A stretch of 64,000 bases of DNA, from NCBI GenBank assembly GCA_965221855.1, contig CBDCSV010000007.1, forward strand, positions 1 to 64,000, in the 5' to 3' direction. This stretch comes from JAJDXO01 sp965221855. GTDB taxonomy: Bacteria; Pseudomonadota; Alphaproteobacteria; Rhodospirillales; UBA2165. The notes below the pieces were generated by a model. It had not been told where the DNA came from. It made no database searches and saw only the letters and a program-made list of their open reading frames with translations. The position numbers and the translations under genes are program-made. This document shows positions 1-8,737 of the stretch, in pieces. Within the stretch, counting starts at the first letter, position 1, and each line of letters starts with the position of its first letter.

Positions 1-1107
1 GAGGGTTATCGCCCGCTTGGCCGCCAGGCGCTGGCCGAGATCATCGAGGGCCGGATGGCCGAGGCGGTGGATCGCTGGCTCGACGGCCTCGATGGCAGCG
101 CTATGCGCGACCGGCGCAACGGCACCTACCGGCGCCGCCTGCTCAGCGAGCTCGGCGACATCGAGCTCAACGTGCCGCGCACCCGGCACTTCTGCCCGAC
201 CGAGGTTCTGAAGAGCTACGCAAGGCGCGCTCCAGAGATCGACCGCGCCATCCTGGCCGGCTTCGTGCTGGGGCTCTCGACCCGCAAGGTCGGCGAGGTC
301 CTGCTTGCCCTGCTCGGGCGTCCGGTCTCGGCCGCGACGGTGAGCCGGGTCGCCAAGACCCTCGATCTGTCGGTCGCCGCATTCCACCGCCGGCCGCTGA
401 AGAACGCCTACAAGGCGCTGATGCTCGACGGCGTGGTGCTGGCCTGCAAGACCGGCGCCGGCGCGCTCAGGAGGCCGGTCCTGGTGGCGCTGGGCATACG
501 GCACGACGGCAAGAAGGAGATTATCGACTTCCAACTCGCCGCCAGCGAGAGCGCCGCGGAGTGGGAGCGCTTCCTCACCGCGTTGCACCGCCGCGGCCTC
601 ACCGGCGAGGGCCTTGAGATGATCTGCGTTGATGGCGGCCAAGGCCTGCTCGCCGCCTTGCCGATCGTCTATCACGGCATCCCCGTTCAGAGGTGCTGGG
701 CGCACAAAATCAGGAACATCCTCAACAAGGTCCGCGTAGCCGACCAGCAGGCCGTCAAGGCCGACGTCCACGCCGTCATGAATGCCCCCAACCGCCGCAA
801 GGCCGAGACCGCCGCCCGCCGCTTCGCCGACGCCTGGGAAGATACCTACCCCAAGGCCGTCGCCTGCCTGCGCAACGACCTCGACGACCTGCTCACCTGC
901 TTCCGCTACAAGGACCTCGCCGAGCGAAAGCAGGTCAGGACCACCAATGCCATCGAACGGAGGTTCCGCGAGGTTCGCAGACGAACCCGGCCCATGGGAA
1001 CCTTCAAGGATAAAACCTCAATGGACCGCATCCTCTACGCGGTCTTCATTCACGAAAACAAGTCTCAGGGAATCAGTACCCCAGTCTCCCTGACACATAA
1101 CTCTTGA
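1..1107 (+). CDS. IS256 (mutator) family transposase, 5' end outside window
   Basis: DDE-type transposase that moves its own element. The frame is open from base 1 (GYRPLGRQALAEIIEGRM...), so the N-terminus is missing; 368 residues are visible of about 400 usual for the family. Seen directly: the mutator-type sequence LNVPRTR near the start, a first acidic site in LMLDGVV, a second in MICVDGGQGL followed by the C-x2-H signature RCWAHK, and a C-terminal acidic site in TTNAIERRFREVRRR. These match the order expected for the family. The stop lies at 1105-1107, close to the element's right end. No internal stop is seen, so the visible part may be functional. Confidence 0.92.
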   Translation, partial: EGYRPLGRQALAEIIEGRMAEAVDRWLDGLDGSAMRDRRNGTYRRRLLSELGDIELNVPRTRHFCPTEVLKSYARRAPEIDRAILAGFVLGLSTRKVGEVLLALLGRPVSAATVSRVAKTLDLSVAAFHRRPLKNAYKALMLDGVVLACKTGAGALRRPVLVALGIRHDGKKEIIDFQLAASESAAEWERFLTALHRRGLTGEGLEMICVDGGQGLLAALPIVYHGIPVQRCWAHKIRNILNKVRVADQQAVKADVHAVMNAPNRRKAETAARRFADAWEDTYPKAVACLRNDLDDLLTCFRYKDLAERKQVRTTNAIERRFREVRRRTRPMGTFKDKTSMDRILYAVFIHENKSQGISTPVSLTHNS

Positions 1108-1115
1108 CGTTACCG
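1..1115 (+). mobile_element. Right part of an IS256-family insertion sequence (left end outside window)
   Basis: The element is represented by its transposase reading frame, open from base 1, plus a short tail after the stop. The right end is inferred at about base 1115, just after CTCTTGACGTTACC, because IS256-type elements usually end a few bases beyond the transposase stop in a TTGAC-containing terminus. The left end and its inverted repeat are not in the window, so the boundary cannot be proved. The mraZ promoter region starts about 10 bases further on. Confidence 0.6.
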
Positions 1116-1124
1116 ACCATTGTG

Positions 1125-1170
1125 ACCCATTGACGCCCATAAAATCCCATGATATCCCAAATTGTCCCAA
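1125..1170. promoter_or_regulatory. Array of five MraZ-box-like CCCA repeats upstream of mraZ
   Basis: CCCA occurs at 1126, 1136, 1146, 1156 and 1166, exactly one DNA helical turn apart. Read on the minus strand this is TGGG-N6 repeated five times. MraZ of Escherichia coli is known to bind TGGGN repeats separated by 5 bases and to repress its own operon, so this is very probably the autoregulatory operator of the dcw cluster. A weak promoter overlaps it: TTGACG at 1130-1135 and TATCCC at 1153-1158, 17 bases apart. The promoter assignment is inference; the repeat geometry is seen directly. Confidence 0.8.
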
Positions 1171-1274
1171 ATGGCGGAGGGCCGCAGGGTTTGGGACATG
1201 GGTGAGGGTTTTCGGAATCGCGCAACCAGCCGGGTCAAGGGGGCGCGGTCTCCGGGCGGTAGTTATAGGCGGAG

Positions 1275-1739
1275 ATGGCTGTGTTTATCGGCCGGCACAT
1301 CAATAGAATCGACAAGAAGGGACGCATTTCCGTTCCAAAGCCGTTTCGCTCGGCGTTCAAGGACCAGGGCTTTAAGGGCATCTATGTCTACCCGTCGTTC
1401 AAGGCCGCGGCCTTGGAGGCCTGCGACGAAGATTTCATTAACCGGGTCGCGACCAGCCTCGACGATCTGGACCTGTTCTCCGACGAGCAGGACGACCTCG
1501 CCGCCACCATTCTCGAAAACACACAGGCTCTGCCGTTCGACACCGAGGGGCGGGTCATCCTGCCGCGGGATTTCCTCGATTACGCCGGTATCACCGACGA
1601 TGCCGCCTTCGTCGGCCGGGGCACCCGGTTCCAGATCTGGGAGCCCGGATCCTACGAAACCCATCGCGCCCGCGCCGTCGACCGTGCCCGGTCCCGCGGC
1701 GCCACCCTCAAACTCCGCCCCAAGGGAGACGACGACTAG
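1275..1739 (+). CDS. mraZ: Transcriptional regulator MraZ
   Basis: DNA-binding protein of the AbrB/SpoVT fold that controls the division and cell wall cluster it heads. At 154 residues it has the usual length. Two half-domains each show the D-x-x-G-R signature: RIDKKGRISVPKPFR near residue 11 and FDTEGRVILPRDF near residue 87. The start ATG at 1275 is preceded by AGGCGGAG. The upstream region carries five evenly spaced CCCA boxes, its likely target. Its TAG stop shares one base with the GTG start of rsmH, so the two are translationally coupled. Confidence 0.96.
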   Translation: MAVFIGRHINRIDKKGRISVPKPFRSAFKDQGFKGIYVYPSFKAAALEACDEDFINRVATSLDDLDLFSDEQDDLAATILENTQALPFDTEGRVILPRDFLDYAGITDDAAFVGRGTRFQIWEPGSYETHRARAVDRARSRGATLKLRPKGDDD

Positions 1740-2701
1740 TGCCCGGACACGTCCCCGTCATGCTCGAGGAGGTCATCGGCGTCCTGGCGCCTCGGGACGG
1801 CGGGGTATACGTCGACGGCACGTTCGGCGAGGGGGGCTATTCCCAGGCCATACTCGATGCCGCCGCCACGACCGTTCTCGGCATCGACCGGGATCCCCGG
1901 GCCGTCACCATCGGCGCCGAACTGGGACGCCGCCATTCCGGCCGCTTGACCATGCTTCACGGCCGCTTCGGTGACATGGAATCCCTGATGAAGGAAGCCG
2001 GCGTTACCCAAGTCGACGGGGTAACCCTTGATCTTGGCATTTCCTCGCCGCAGCTCGACGAGGCCGCGCGTGGTTTCTCGTTCCGCGCCGACGGGCCGCT
2101 TGATATGCGGATGGGCGGCGATGACGGAACGGCTACCGCCGCCGAATTCATCAACGCCGCGCCGGAAGCCGAACTCGCGGATGTCCTCCACCACTACGGC
2201 GAGGAGCGTCAGGCCCGCCGGATTGCCCGCGCCATCGTCACCGCCCGGGCCGAACGCCCCATCCTGCGCACCGGCGAACTGGCTGAAATCGTCCGCGGCA
2301 TCGTCAGGACCTCGGGTAAGGACCAGGCAATCGACCCCGCCACCCGGACTTTTCTCGCGCTGCGCATTCACGTCAACGATGAGTTGGGCGAGGTTCGCCG
2401 CGGCCTGGTCGCCGCGGAGCACCTCCTGGCGCCGGGGGGGCGTCTGGCCGTGGTGTCGTTCCACTCGCTCGAGGACCGCATTGTGAAACAGTTCCTGGCG
2501 GCACGTTCCGGCCGTGCCGGCCGGGGGTCCCGCCATCTGCCCGAGACCGGTTCCCCGGACCCGAGCTTCCAGTTGATCGCCCGCCGTGCCCTCAAACCCT
2601 CGGCGGCCGAATCCGAACGCAACCCGCGCGGCCGATCCGCCCGGCTGCGCGTCGCCGAACGCACCGCCGCACCCTCGTGGCCACGGAAGGCGGCGGCCTA
2701 A
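1739..2701 (+). CDS. rsmH: 16S rRNA (cytosine(1402)-N(4))-methyltransferase RsmH
   Basis: SAM-dependent methyltransferase that modifies C1402 in the decoding centre of 16S rRNA; also called MraW. 320 residues, normal length. The N-terminus GHVPVMLEEVI and the SAM-binding loop DGTFGEGGYS (residues 26-35) are diagnostic, as is SFHSLEDRIVK in the C-terminal half. It starts with GTG at 1739, inside the TAG-TG junction with mraZ. ftsL follows after 9 bases with an AAGGAG ribosome site, so it belongs to the dcw operon. Confidence 0.96.
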   Translation: MPGHVPVMLEEVIGVLAPRDGGVYVDGTFGEGGYSQAILDAAATTVLGIDRDPRAVTIGAELGRRHSGRLTMLHGRFGDMESLMKEAGVTQVDGVTLDLGISSPQLDEAARGFSFRADGPLDMRMGGDDGTATAAEFINAAPEAELADVLHHYGEERQARRIARAIVTARAERPILRTGELAEIVRGIVRTSGKDQAIDPATRTFLALRIHVNDELGEVRRGLVAAEHLLAPGGRLAVVSFHSLEDRIVKQFLAARSGRAGRGSRHLPETGSPDPSFQLIARRALKPSAAESERNPRGRSARLRVAERTAAPSWPRKAAA

Positions 2702-2710
2702 GGAGAACCC

Positions 2711-2998
2711 ATGCGCCAGACAACCCTGATCACACTTCTCTCCGTCGGCGTCCTGACCGTCGCGCTGTTCTATCTCGAACACGAGGTGACGACCCTTGAA
2801 GAGGAGCTCGAACTGCTGAACAAGACCATCGTCAGCGACCAGGAAGCCATTCACGTCCTTCGGGCGGAATGGAGCCACCTCAATGACACCGGTCGCCTGA
2901 GGGAACTCGCCGAGAAATATCTTGCGCTGGAGCCGGTCCGCCCCGCCCAGATTGCCTCCGTGCCCATCCCCCCCGCCACGGCCGAGGAGGTCCGATGA
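2711..2998 (+). CDS. ftsL: Cell division protein FtsL
   Basis: Small bitopic divisome protein of 95 residues. It has a short cytoplasmic start, one membrane segment (about residues 4-22, LITLLSVGVLTVALFYL) and a periplasmic coiled coil rich in Glu and Leu, with the typical ending RLRELAEKYLALEPVRPAQI. FtsL forms a complex with FtsB and FtsQ and activates FtsWI. Sequence conservation in this family is low, so the call rests on size, topology and position between rsmH and ftsI. Its TGA stop overlaps the ftsI ATG (ATGA). Confidence 0.9.
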   Translation: MRQTTLITLLSVGVLTVALFYLEHEVTTLEEELELLNKTIVSDQEAIHVLRAEWSHLNDTGRLRELAEKYLALEPVRPAQIASVPIPPATAEEVR

Positions 2999-4752
2999 CG
3001 GACAGCCCTCACTCGCGCCGGGTCCACCTGGAAGGCGCACGAAAGGAAGCGCTTGAGACCAGTCGCAGCCGGTTGGCGGTCACGAGTGTGCTGTTCGCCG
3101 TCGCCTTCGCCGTCATTTCGGGCCGGCTGGTGGAATTGGCGGTGTTCGAAGACCCGAAAGCCCGCGCCACCGCAACGGCGTCCAGAACAGTGGTGCAGCC
3201 CAAGTCCCGCGCCGACATTCTCGACCGCAACGGGATTCTCCTCGCCACCAGCGTACCGACCGCCTCGGTTTACGCTAATCCCCGCCATCTCTTGGACGCC
3301 CGCGACGCCGCCCGGCGCATCGTCACTGTCTTCCCCGAGGTGAACGAGGAGAAGCTGTTCCGGCGCCTGAACTCGGAACGGACTTTCGTCTGGATCCGGC
3401 GCAACATCACGCCCAACCAGCAGTTCGCCATCAATGCCTTGGGCCTGCCCGGCATCTACTTCCGCCGCACCGAGCGCAGGGTCTACCCGCACGGCAGCCT
3501 GACCAGTCACGTCGTCGGCACCACCGATATCGACGCCAAGGGCCTCACCGGCATCGAGCGCGGCTTCGACCGCCGGCTACAGGATTCCGAGCAGGCACTG
3601 GCGCTGTCCCTCGATGTTCGGATCCAGTCGGTGGTCCGCCGGGCCCTCAATACGGCCATCGAAAGGTTTTCCGCCGTCGGCGGCGCGGGCATCGTTCTCG
3701 ACGTTACCAACGGCGAGGTTCTCGCCCTGGTTTCGCTGCCCGATTTCGAGCCCCATTTCGGCGGCGACGTCACCGCCGAGGCCCGGTTCAATCGGGTCAC
3801 CAAGGGCGTCTACGAGATGGGCTCGACGTTCAAGCTGTTCACGACGGCGGTGGCGCTCGACACCAAGACGGTCGGCTTGAACGGAGGCTTCGACGCCACC
3901 AGGCCGCTGCGCGTGGCGCGCTTCGTCATCAACGACTACCACGCCAAGAGGCGCTGGCTGAGCGTGCCCGAGATCCTTGTCCATTCGTCCAACATCGGCG
4001 CCGCCAAAATGGGGGTGGCGGTTGGGACCAAAACCCAACAGGCCTATCTCGGCGCGCTCGGATTGACCCGCAAGGCGAAGTTCGAATTGCCCGAGATCGG
4101 CGTCCCGCTGGTCCCGTCGCCGTGGCGCCAAATCAGCACCATGACCATTTCCTATGGTCACGGCATCGCCGTCTCGCCCTTGCAGATGGTGAACGGGGTC
4201 GCCGCGCTGGTCAATGGCGGGATTCTGCGCGATGCCACCTTGGCGCTCGGCGCGCCGGGCGCGGCTCCGGCAGGCGTCCGGGCCATCAAGACCGACACTT
4301 CGATCAAGATGCGCAGGCTTATGCGTCTGGTAGTCCGTCGCGGCACCGGCAAAAACGCCGAGGTGGAGGGGTATCTGGTGGGCGGCAAGACCGGCACCGC
4401 CGATAAGCCCGTCGCCGGCGGCTATGCCGCCAGCCGGCGGGTGATCTCCTCCTTCGTCGGCGCGTTTCCCATCGACCGGCCGCGCTACGTGGTGCTGGCC
4501 ATGTTGGATGAGCCGAAAGGAACCGCCGAGACGTTCGGTTACGCAACCGGCGGATGGGTCGCTGCTCCGGCGGTGCGGGAAATCGTCGCTGCACTGGGTC
4601 CGATGATGGGCATGGCGCCGAGCAGGGAAACCGAGGGGCTGCCCCGGCCGGGCGACCCCCTCCATATCGCCGCCGACAAACCGCGGCAAACGGCGCGAAA
4701 CCAGACAGTTCGAGGCCAATCCGTACGAGGACCGGCTCGTGCAACTAACTGA
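2995..4752 (+). CDS. ftsI: Septal peptidoglycan transpeptidase FtsI (PBP3)
   Basis: Class B penicillin-binding protein that cross-links septal peptidoglycan together with FtsW. 585 residues. An N-terminal membrane anchor (about residues 25-45) is followed by the dimerisation domain (SRADILDRNGILLA) and the transpeptidase domain. The three active-site motifs are present: S277-T-F-K280, S331-S-N333 and K465-T-G-T. The C-terminal tail is rich in Gln, Arg and Thr and looks unstructured. The start overlaps the ftsL stop and the end overlaps murE by 14 bases. Confidence 0.97.
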   Translation: MTDSPHSRRVHLEGARKEALETSRSRLAVTSVLFAVAFAVISGRLVELAVFEDPKARATATASRTVVQPKSRADILDRNGILLATSVPTASVYANPRHLLDARDAARRIVTVFPEVNEEKLFRRLNSERTFVWIRRNITPNQQFAINALGLPGIYFRRTERRVYPHGSLTSHVVGTTDIDAKGLTGIERGFDRRLQDSEQALALSLDVRIQSVVRRALNTAIERFSAVGGAGIVLDVTNGEVLALVSLPDFEPHFGGDVTAEARFNRVTKGVYEMGSTFKLFTTAVALDTKTVGLNGGFDATRPLRVARFVINDYHAKRRWLSVPEILVHSSNIGAAKMGVAVGTKTQQAYLGALGLTRKAKFELPEIGVPLVPSPWRQISTMTISYGHGIAVSPLQMVNGVAALVNGGILRDATLALGAPGAAPAGVRAIKTDTSIKMRRLMRLVVRRGTGKNAEVEGYLVGGKTGTADKPVAGGYAASRRVISSFVGAFPIDRPRYVVLAMLDEPKGTAETFGYATGGWVAAPAVREIVAALGPMMGMAPSRETEGLPRPGDPLHIAADKPRQTARNQTVRGQSVRGPARATN

Positions 4753-6202
4753 TCTCTTGGAAGGGGAAGACGAACAAGACATGCAGGTGGCGGGCGAAGA
4801 AACAAGACAAATAGGGGGACTGACGGCCGATTCCCGTCTGGTCAAACCGGGTTATCTGTTTGCCGCCTTGCCCGGCTCCCGGGCTGACGGCCGGGACTTC
4901 ATCGTCGACGCCGTCAAGCGCGGCGCATCGGCGGTCCTGGTGCCGGCGGATACCGCGTTCCAGGTTCCAAAAGACATCGGCGTCGTCGCCACCGAAAACC
5001 CCCGGCGTCTCTATGCCAGGATGGCGGCCAAGTTCCACGGCCGGCAGCCGGCTCACATGGCCGCCGTGACCGGTACCAACGGCAAGACCTCGGTTGCCGA
5101 ATTCGCCCGCCAGATCTGGTCTTACCAGGGACGCCGCGCCGCCAGCGTCGGAACCCTCGGAATCATCTCTTCCAACGGGTGGCGGCGAGGCAGCCTGACG
5201 ACGCCCGATCCCGCCGACCTCCATGCCTCGCTGAAGGCGCTGGCCGAAAACCGCGTCACGCACGCCGCCCTCGAAGCCAGCAGTCACGGTCTCGACCAGC
5301 ATCGTCTCGACGGGGTGCGCATCGGCGTGGCCGCCTTCACCAATCTGTCGCGGGACCATCTCGATTACCACGGCGACATGGAAAACTACCTAGCCGCGAA
5401 ACTGCGTCTGTTCACCGAGGTGCTGACGCCCGGCGGCGCGGTGGTCATGAGTTCCGACGACCCGGTCTCCGGGAAGGTCTGGGATGCGGCGGCCGGTCTC
5501 GGGGCGACGGTCACGACGGTCGGGCTCGCCGGCGACGACATCAGGCTCGATGCGGTGTCGCCGGCCGCCGAGGGCCTGGACATGGCATTCACCCTCGCCG
5601 GATCGCGGCACGACGTGCGATTGCCGCTTGCCGGCGGGTTCCAGGCAATGAACGCGTTGATCGCGCTTGGGATCGTTACCGCCGACGGCGGCGATGCGGG
5701 AACCGCCGTCGAGGCCCTCTCGCGCCTCAAGGGCGTGCCCGGACGTCTCGAGAAGATCGGCGACTACCGGGGTGGCGCGGTCTACGTGGATTACGCTCAC
5801 ACACCGGATGCGGTGACCACGGCGCTTGATGCCATCCGGCCCCACACCCGGGGGAAATTGATCGCGGTTATCGGCTGCGGCGGCGATCGCGATCCGGGCA
5901 AGCGCGCTTCCATGGGCGCGGCCGCGGCCGGCGGTGCGGATGAAGTGATCGTCACCGACGACAATCCCCGCACCGAGGATCCCGCCGCCATTCGCGCCGC
6001 GGTTCTCCAAGGCGCACCCGCGGCAACGGAGATTGGCGATCGGCGCGACGCCATCCGGCAGGCCGTTCGGATGATCGGCCCCGGCGATGTCGTTCTGGTC
6101 GCCGGCAAGGGCCACGAGGAAGGTCAGATCGTCGGCGAAGACATTTTGCCGTTCAACGACGCCGACGTAATCCGCGACTTTGTCACGGAGCTGGGCGGAT
6201 GA
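4739..6202 (+). CDS. murE: UDP-N-acetylmuramoyl-tripeptide synthetase (meso-DAP-adding) MurE
   Basis: ATP-dependent ligase that adds meso-diaminopimelate to UDP-MurNAc-L-Ala-D-Glu in the cytoplasm. 487 residues. The ATP loop G112-T-N-G-K-T-S118 and the substrate motif D408-N-P-R411 are visible; DNPR is the meso-DAP-type signature, so the wall is predicted to be DAP-type. The GTG at 4739 gives MQLTDLLEG, like the usual MurE start, so it is preferred over the ATG at 4781. It overlaps the end of ftsI by 14 bases and murF by 4. Confidence 0.96.
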   Translation: MQLTDLLEGEDEQDMQVAGEETRQIGGLTADSRLVKPGYLFAALPGSRADGRDFIVDAVKRGASAVLVPADTAFQVPKDIGVVATENPRRLYARMAAKFHGRQPAHMAAVTGTNGKTSVAEFARQIWSYQGRRAASVGTLGIISSNGWRRGSLTTPDPADLHASLKALAENRVTHAALEASSHGLDQHRLDGVRIGVAAFTNLSRDHLDYHGDMENYLAAKLRLFTEVLTPGGAVVMSSDDPVSGKVWDAAAGLGATVTTVGLAGDDIRLDAVSPAAEGLDMAFTLAGSRHDVRLPLAGGFQAMNALIALGIVTADGGDAGTAVEALSRLKGVPGRLEKIGDYRGGAVYVDYAHTPDAVTTALDAIRPHTRGKLIAVIGCGGDRDPGKRASMGAAAAGGADEVIVTDDNPRTEDPAAIRAAVLQGAPAATEIGDRRDAIRQAVRMIGPGDVVLVAGKGHEEGQIVGEDILPFNDADVIRDFVTELGG

Positions 6203-7629
6203 TGGCGGCGGCGCCTCCGCTCTGGACCGGGGCCGACGCCGCGGCGGCCACCGGCGGGACCGCGGGCGGGTCCTGGGCCGCCACCGGCGTGTCCATCGAC
6301 AGCCGCACGGTACAGCCCGGCGATCTGTTCACCGCCATCAAGGGTCCCAACTTCGACGGCCATGATTTTGTCCGCCAGGCCTTACAGGGCGGCGCGGTTG
6401 CGGCGCTGGTATCCCGCGCCCCGGCGGAACCGGTAAACGGGGATTTCCTGCTGACCGTCGGCGACACCCTCCGGGCGCTGGGGGATCTGGGCCAAGCGGG
6501 GCGGAAACGCAGCGAGGGAACCATCATCGCCGTCACCGGCAGCGTCGGCAAAACCGGCGTCAAGGAAGCCTTGGCGTTTCTGCTCGGCCGCCAAAGGGAA
6601 ACCCATTTCTCGGCCGGCAGCTTCAATAACCGGTTCGGCGTCCCCCTGAGCCTCGCCCGGCTGTCCCCCTCCGCCGCCTACGGCGTGTTCGAGTTGGGCA
6701 TGAACCACGCCGGCGAACTGACCGAGCTGTCCAATCTGGTCCGGCCGAACGTCGCCGTCATCACCACCGTCGAAGTGGCGCATTTGGAGTTCTTCGCCTC
6801 GCTCGCCGATATCGCCCGGGCCAAGTCGGAGATATTCGCCGGCCTCGATCCGGGCGGCATTGCCGTGCTCAACCGGGACAATCCCTATTTCGACCTCATG
6901 GCCGAGGCGGCGCGGGCGGCGGACGCCGAGATCATCACCTTCGGCCGTCATGACGACGCCCGTTTCAGGGTGGTGCAGTCGGAGGCCGCCGGCGCCGGCT
7001 CCGACATCGAAGCCATGGCGGACGGCAAGCGGATCTCCTTCCATCTGCCGCTGCCCGGCGATCACTGGGTCGCCAACGCGCTGGCCGTGCTCGCGGTCCT
7101 GGCGGCGGCGGGCGGCGATCTCGAACAGGCCGCCGACGACATCAGCGGATTGAAGCCCGCCAAGCGCCGGGGCGAGCGCCATCAGGTGCGTTTCGCCGGC
7201 ATGTGTTTCGAGATCATCGATGACAGCTACAACGCCAGCCCGTCGGCCGTGGCCGCCGCCTTGTCGGTGCTTGGCCAATCGGCGCCGGGCCCGTCCGGCC
7301 GCCGCATTGCGGTTTTGGGGGACATGCTTGAACTGGGCGGCGACTCGCCGGCCCTTCACCAGGCGTTGAAGGACGATGTGGAGGCATCGGCGATCGATCT
7401 GGTGTTCGCCGTCGGGACCCAAATGAAGTTTCTGTTCGACGCGGTTGCGCCGGAACGGCGGGGCGGCTGGGCGGAGACGGCCGAGGAGTTGGCGCCGGTC
7501 GTTTTGGCGTCCGTCCATTCCGGTGACGTGGTTCTGGTCAAGGGTTCGGCCGGTACGCGGATGGGCCGGATTGCCGACGCGCTGCGGAACTTGGATTCCG
7601 ACCCGGTGCGAATGGCCGGCGGGAGGTAG
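6199..7629 (+). CDS. murF: UDP-N-acetylmuramoyl-tripeptide--D-alanyl-D-alanine ligase MurF
   Basis: Adds the D-Ala-D-Ala dipeptide, completing the UDP-MurNAc-pentapeptide. 476 residues, usual length. The ATP loop G114-S-V-G-K-T119 is present, and ELGMNHAGE and DDSYNASPSA are typical MurF sequences. The ATG at 6199 overlaps the murE stop (ATGA), which implies translational coupling. mraY follows after 9 bases. Confidence 0.96.
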   Translation: MMAAAPPLWTGADAAAATGGTAGGSWAATGVSIDSRTVQPGDLFTAIKGPNFDGHDFVRQALQGGAVAALVSRAPAEPVNGDFLLTVGDTLRALGDLGQAGRKRSEGTIIAVTGSVGKTGVKEALAFLLGRQRETHFSAGSFNNRFGVPLSLARLSPSAAYGVFELGMNHAGELTELSNLVRPNVAVITTVEVAHLEFFASLADIARAKSEIFAGLDPGGIAVLNRDNPYFDLMAEAARAADAEIITFGRHDDARFRVVQSEAAGAGSDIEAMADGKRISFHLPLPGDHWVANALAVLAVLAAAGGDLEQAADDISGLKPAKRRGERHQVRFAGMCFEIIDDSYNASPSAVAAALSVLGQSAPGPSGRRIAVLGDMLELGGDSPALHQALKDDVEASAIDLVFAVGTQMKFLFDAVAPERRGGWAETAEELAPVVLASVHSGDVVLVKGSAGTRMGRIADALRNLDSDPVRMAGGR

Positions 7630-7638
7630 GGAGGCGTC

Positions 7639-8724
7639 ATGCTGAACAATCTCTCCGCCTTCGCCGATCAAATCCTGATCCTCAACCTGTTCCGCTACAT
7701 CACCTTCCGGACCGGCGGCGCCATGATCACCGCGCTGGTCATCAGCTTCATTCTCGGCCCGATCCTGATCGAATGGCTGAAGAAGCATCAGCAGGGCGGT
7801 CAGCCGATCCGCGATGACGGGCCCGAATCCCATATCCTGACCAAGGCCGGCACCCCGACCATGGGCGGCTTTCTGATCCTGATCGCGCTGATCCTGTCGA
7901 CGGCGCTGTGGGCGGACCTCGGCAACGGATACATCTGGGCGGCCCTCGGGGTGACCATCGGCTACGGGATCATCGGCTTCATCGATGACTACCTGAAGGT
8001 GACCAAGCGCAGTCACAAGGGATTGTCGGGCAAGCTCAAGCTGTCCCTTCAGATCGTCATCGCCCTGGCGGCGGCGCTGTGGATCATGAAGCTGACCCGT
8101 GATCCGCTCTCCACCTCGCTCGCCATTCCGTTCTTCAAGGACGTGCTGCTCGATCTCGGCTGGTTCTTTATACCGTTCGCCGCGTTCGTGATGGTCGGCG
8201 CGTCCAACGCGGTCAACCTTACGGACGGGTTGGACGGGTTGGCCATCGGGCCGGTGCTGATCGCAGCCGCCGTCTTCGGCATCATCACCTACCTGACCGG
8301 CAACTCGGTGTTTTCCAACTATCTGCAGGTTCACTACGTGCCGGGCGCCGGGGAGCTGTCCATATTTCTCGGCGCCCTGCTGGGCGCCAGTCTCGGTTTC
8401 CTCTGGTACAACGCGCCGCCGGCCATGGTGTTCATGGGCGATACGGGATCGCTCTCATTGGGCGGCGCGCTCGGGACCGTGAGCGTCATCACCAAGCACG
8501 AACTGGTCCTGGCGCTGGTCGGCGGCCTGTTCGTTCTCGAGACCGTGTCGGTCATCGTCCAGGTGATTTCCTACAAACTTACCGGCCGGCGGGTGTTTCA
8601 GATGGCGCCGCTCCACCATCACTTCGAAAAGAAGGGGTGGGCGGAACCGACCATCGTCATCCGCTTCTGGATCATCGCGACCATTCTGGCTCTGGCCGGA
8701 TTGGCGACGCTCAAACTGAGATGA
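7639..8724 (+). CDS. mraY: Phospho-N-acetylmuramoyl-pentapeptide transferase MraY
   Basis: Integral membrane enzyme that transfers phospho-MurNAc-pentapeptide to undecaprenyl phosphate, giving lipid I. 361 residues with about ten hydrophobic segments. The catalytic Asp pair is in IIGFIDDYLK (D116, D117), and the third Asp region is NLTDGLDGLA (D196, D199). HHHFEKKGW near the C-terminus is the family's His-rich loop. Start ATG at 7639; murD follows after 13 bases. Confidence 0.97.
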   Translation: MLNNLSAFADQILILNLFRYITFRTGGAMITALVISFILGPILIEWLKKHQQGGQPIRDDGPESHILTKAGTPTMGGFLILIALILSTALWADLGNGYIWAALGVTIGYGIIGFIDDYLKVTKRSHKGLSGKLKLSLQIVIALAAALWIMKLTRDPLSTSLAIPFFKDVLLDLGWFFIPFAAFVMVGASNAVNLTDGLDGLAIGPVLIAAAVFGIITYLTGNSVFSNYLQVHYVPGAGELSIFLGALLGASLGFLWYNAPPAMVFMGDTGSLSLGGALGTVSVITKHELVLALVGGLFVLETVSVIVQVISYKLTGRRVFQMAPLHHHFEKKGWAEPTIVIRFWIIATILALAGLATLKLR

Positions 8725-8737
8725 CGGGGGCGCGAGG

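Noticed and set aside
1162..1974. 270-codon frame overlapping mraZ and rsmH
   Set aside because: Arg/Ser/Pro-rich shadow in another frame of two clear genes.
6382..8334. 650-codon minus-strand frame opposite murF and mraY
   Set aside because: Antisense of conserved genes, rich in Gln, His, Arg and Gly with no recognisable motif.
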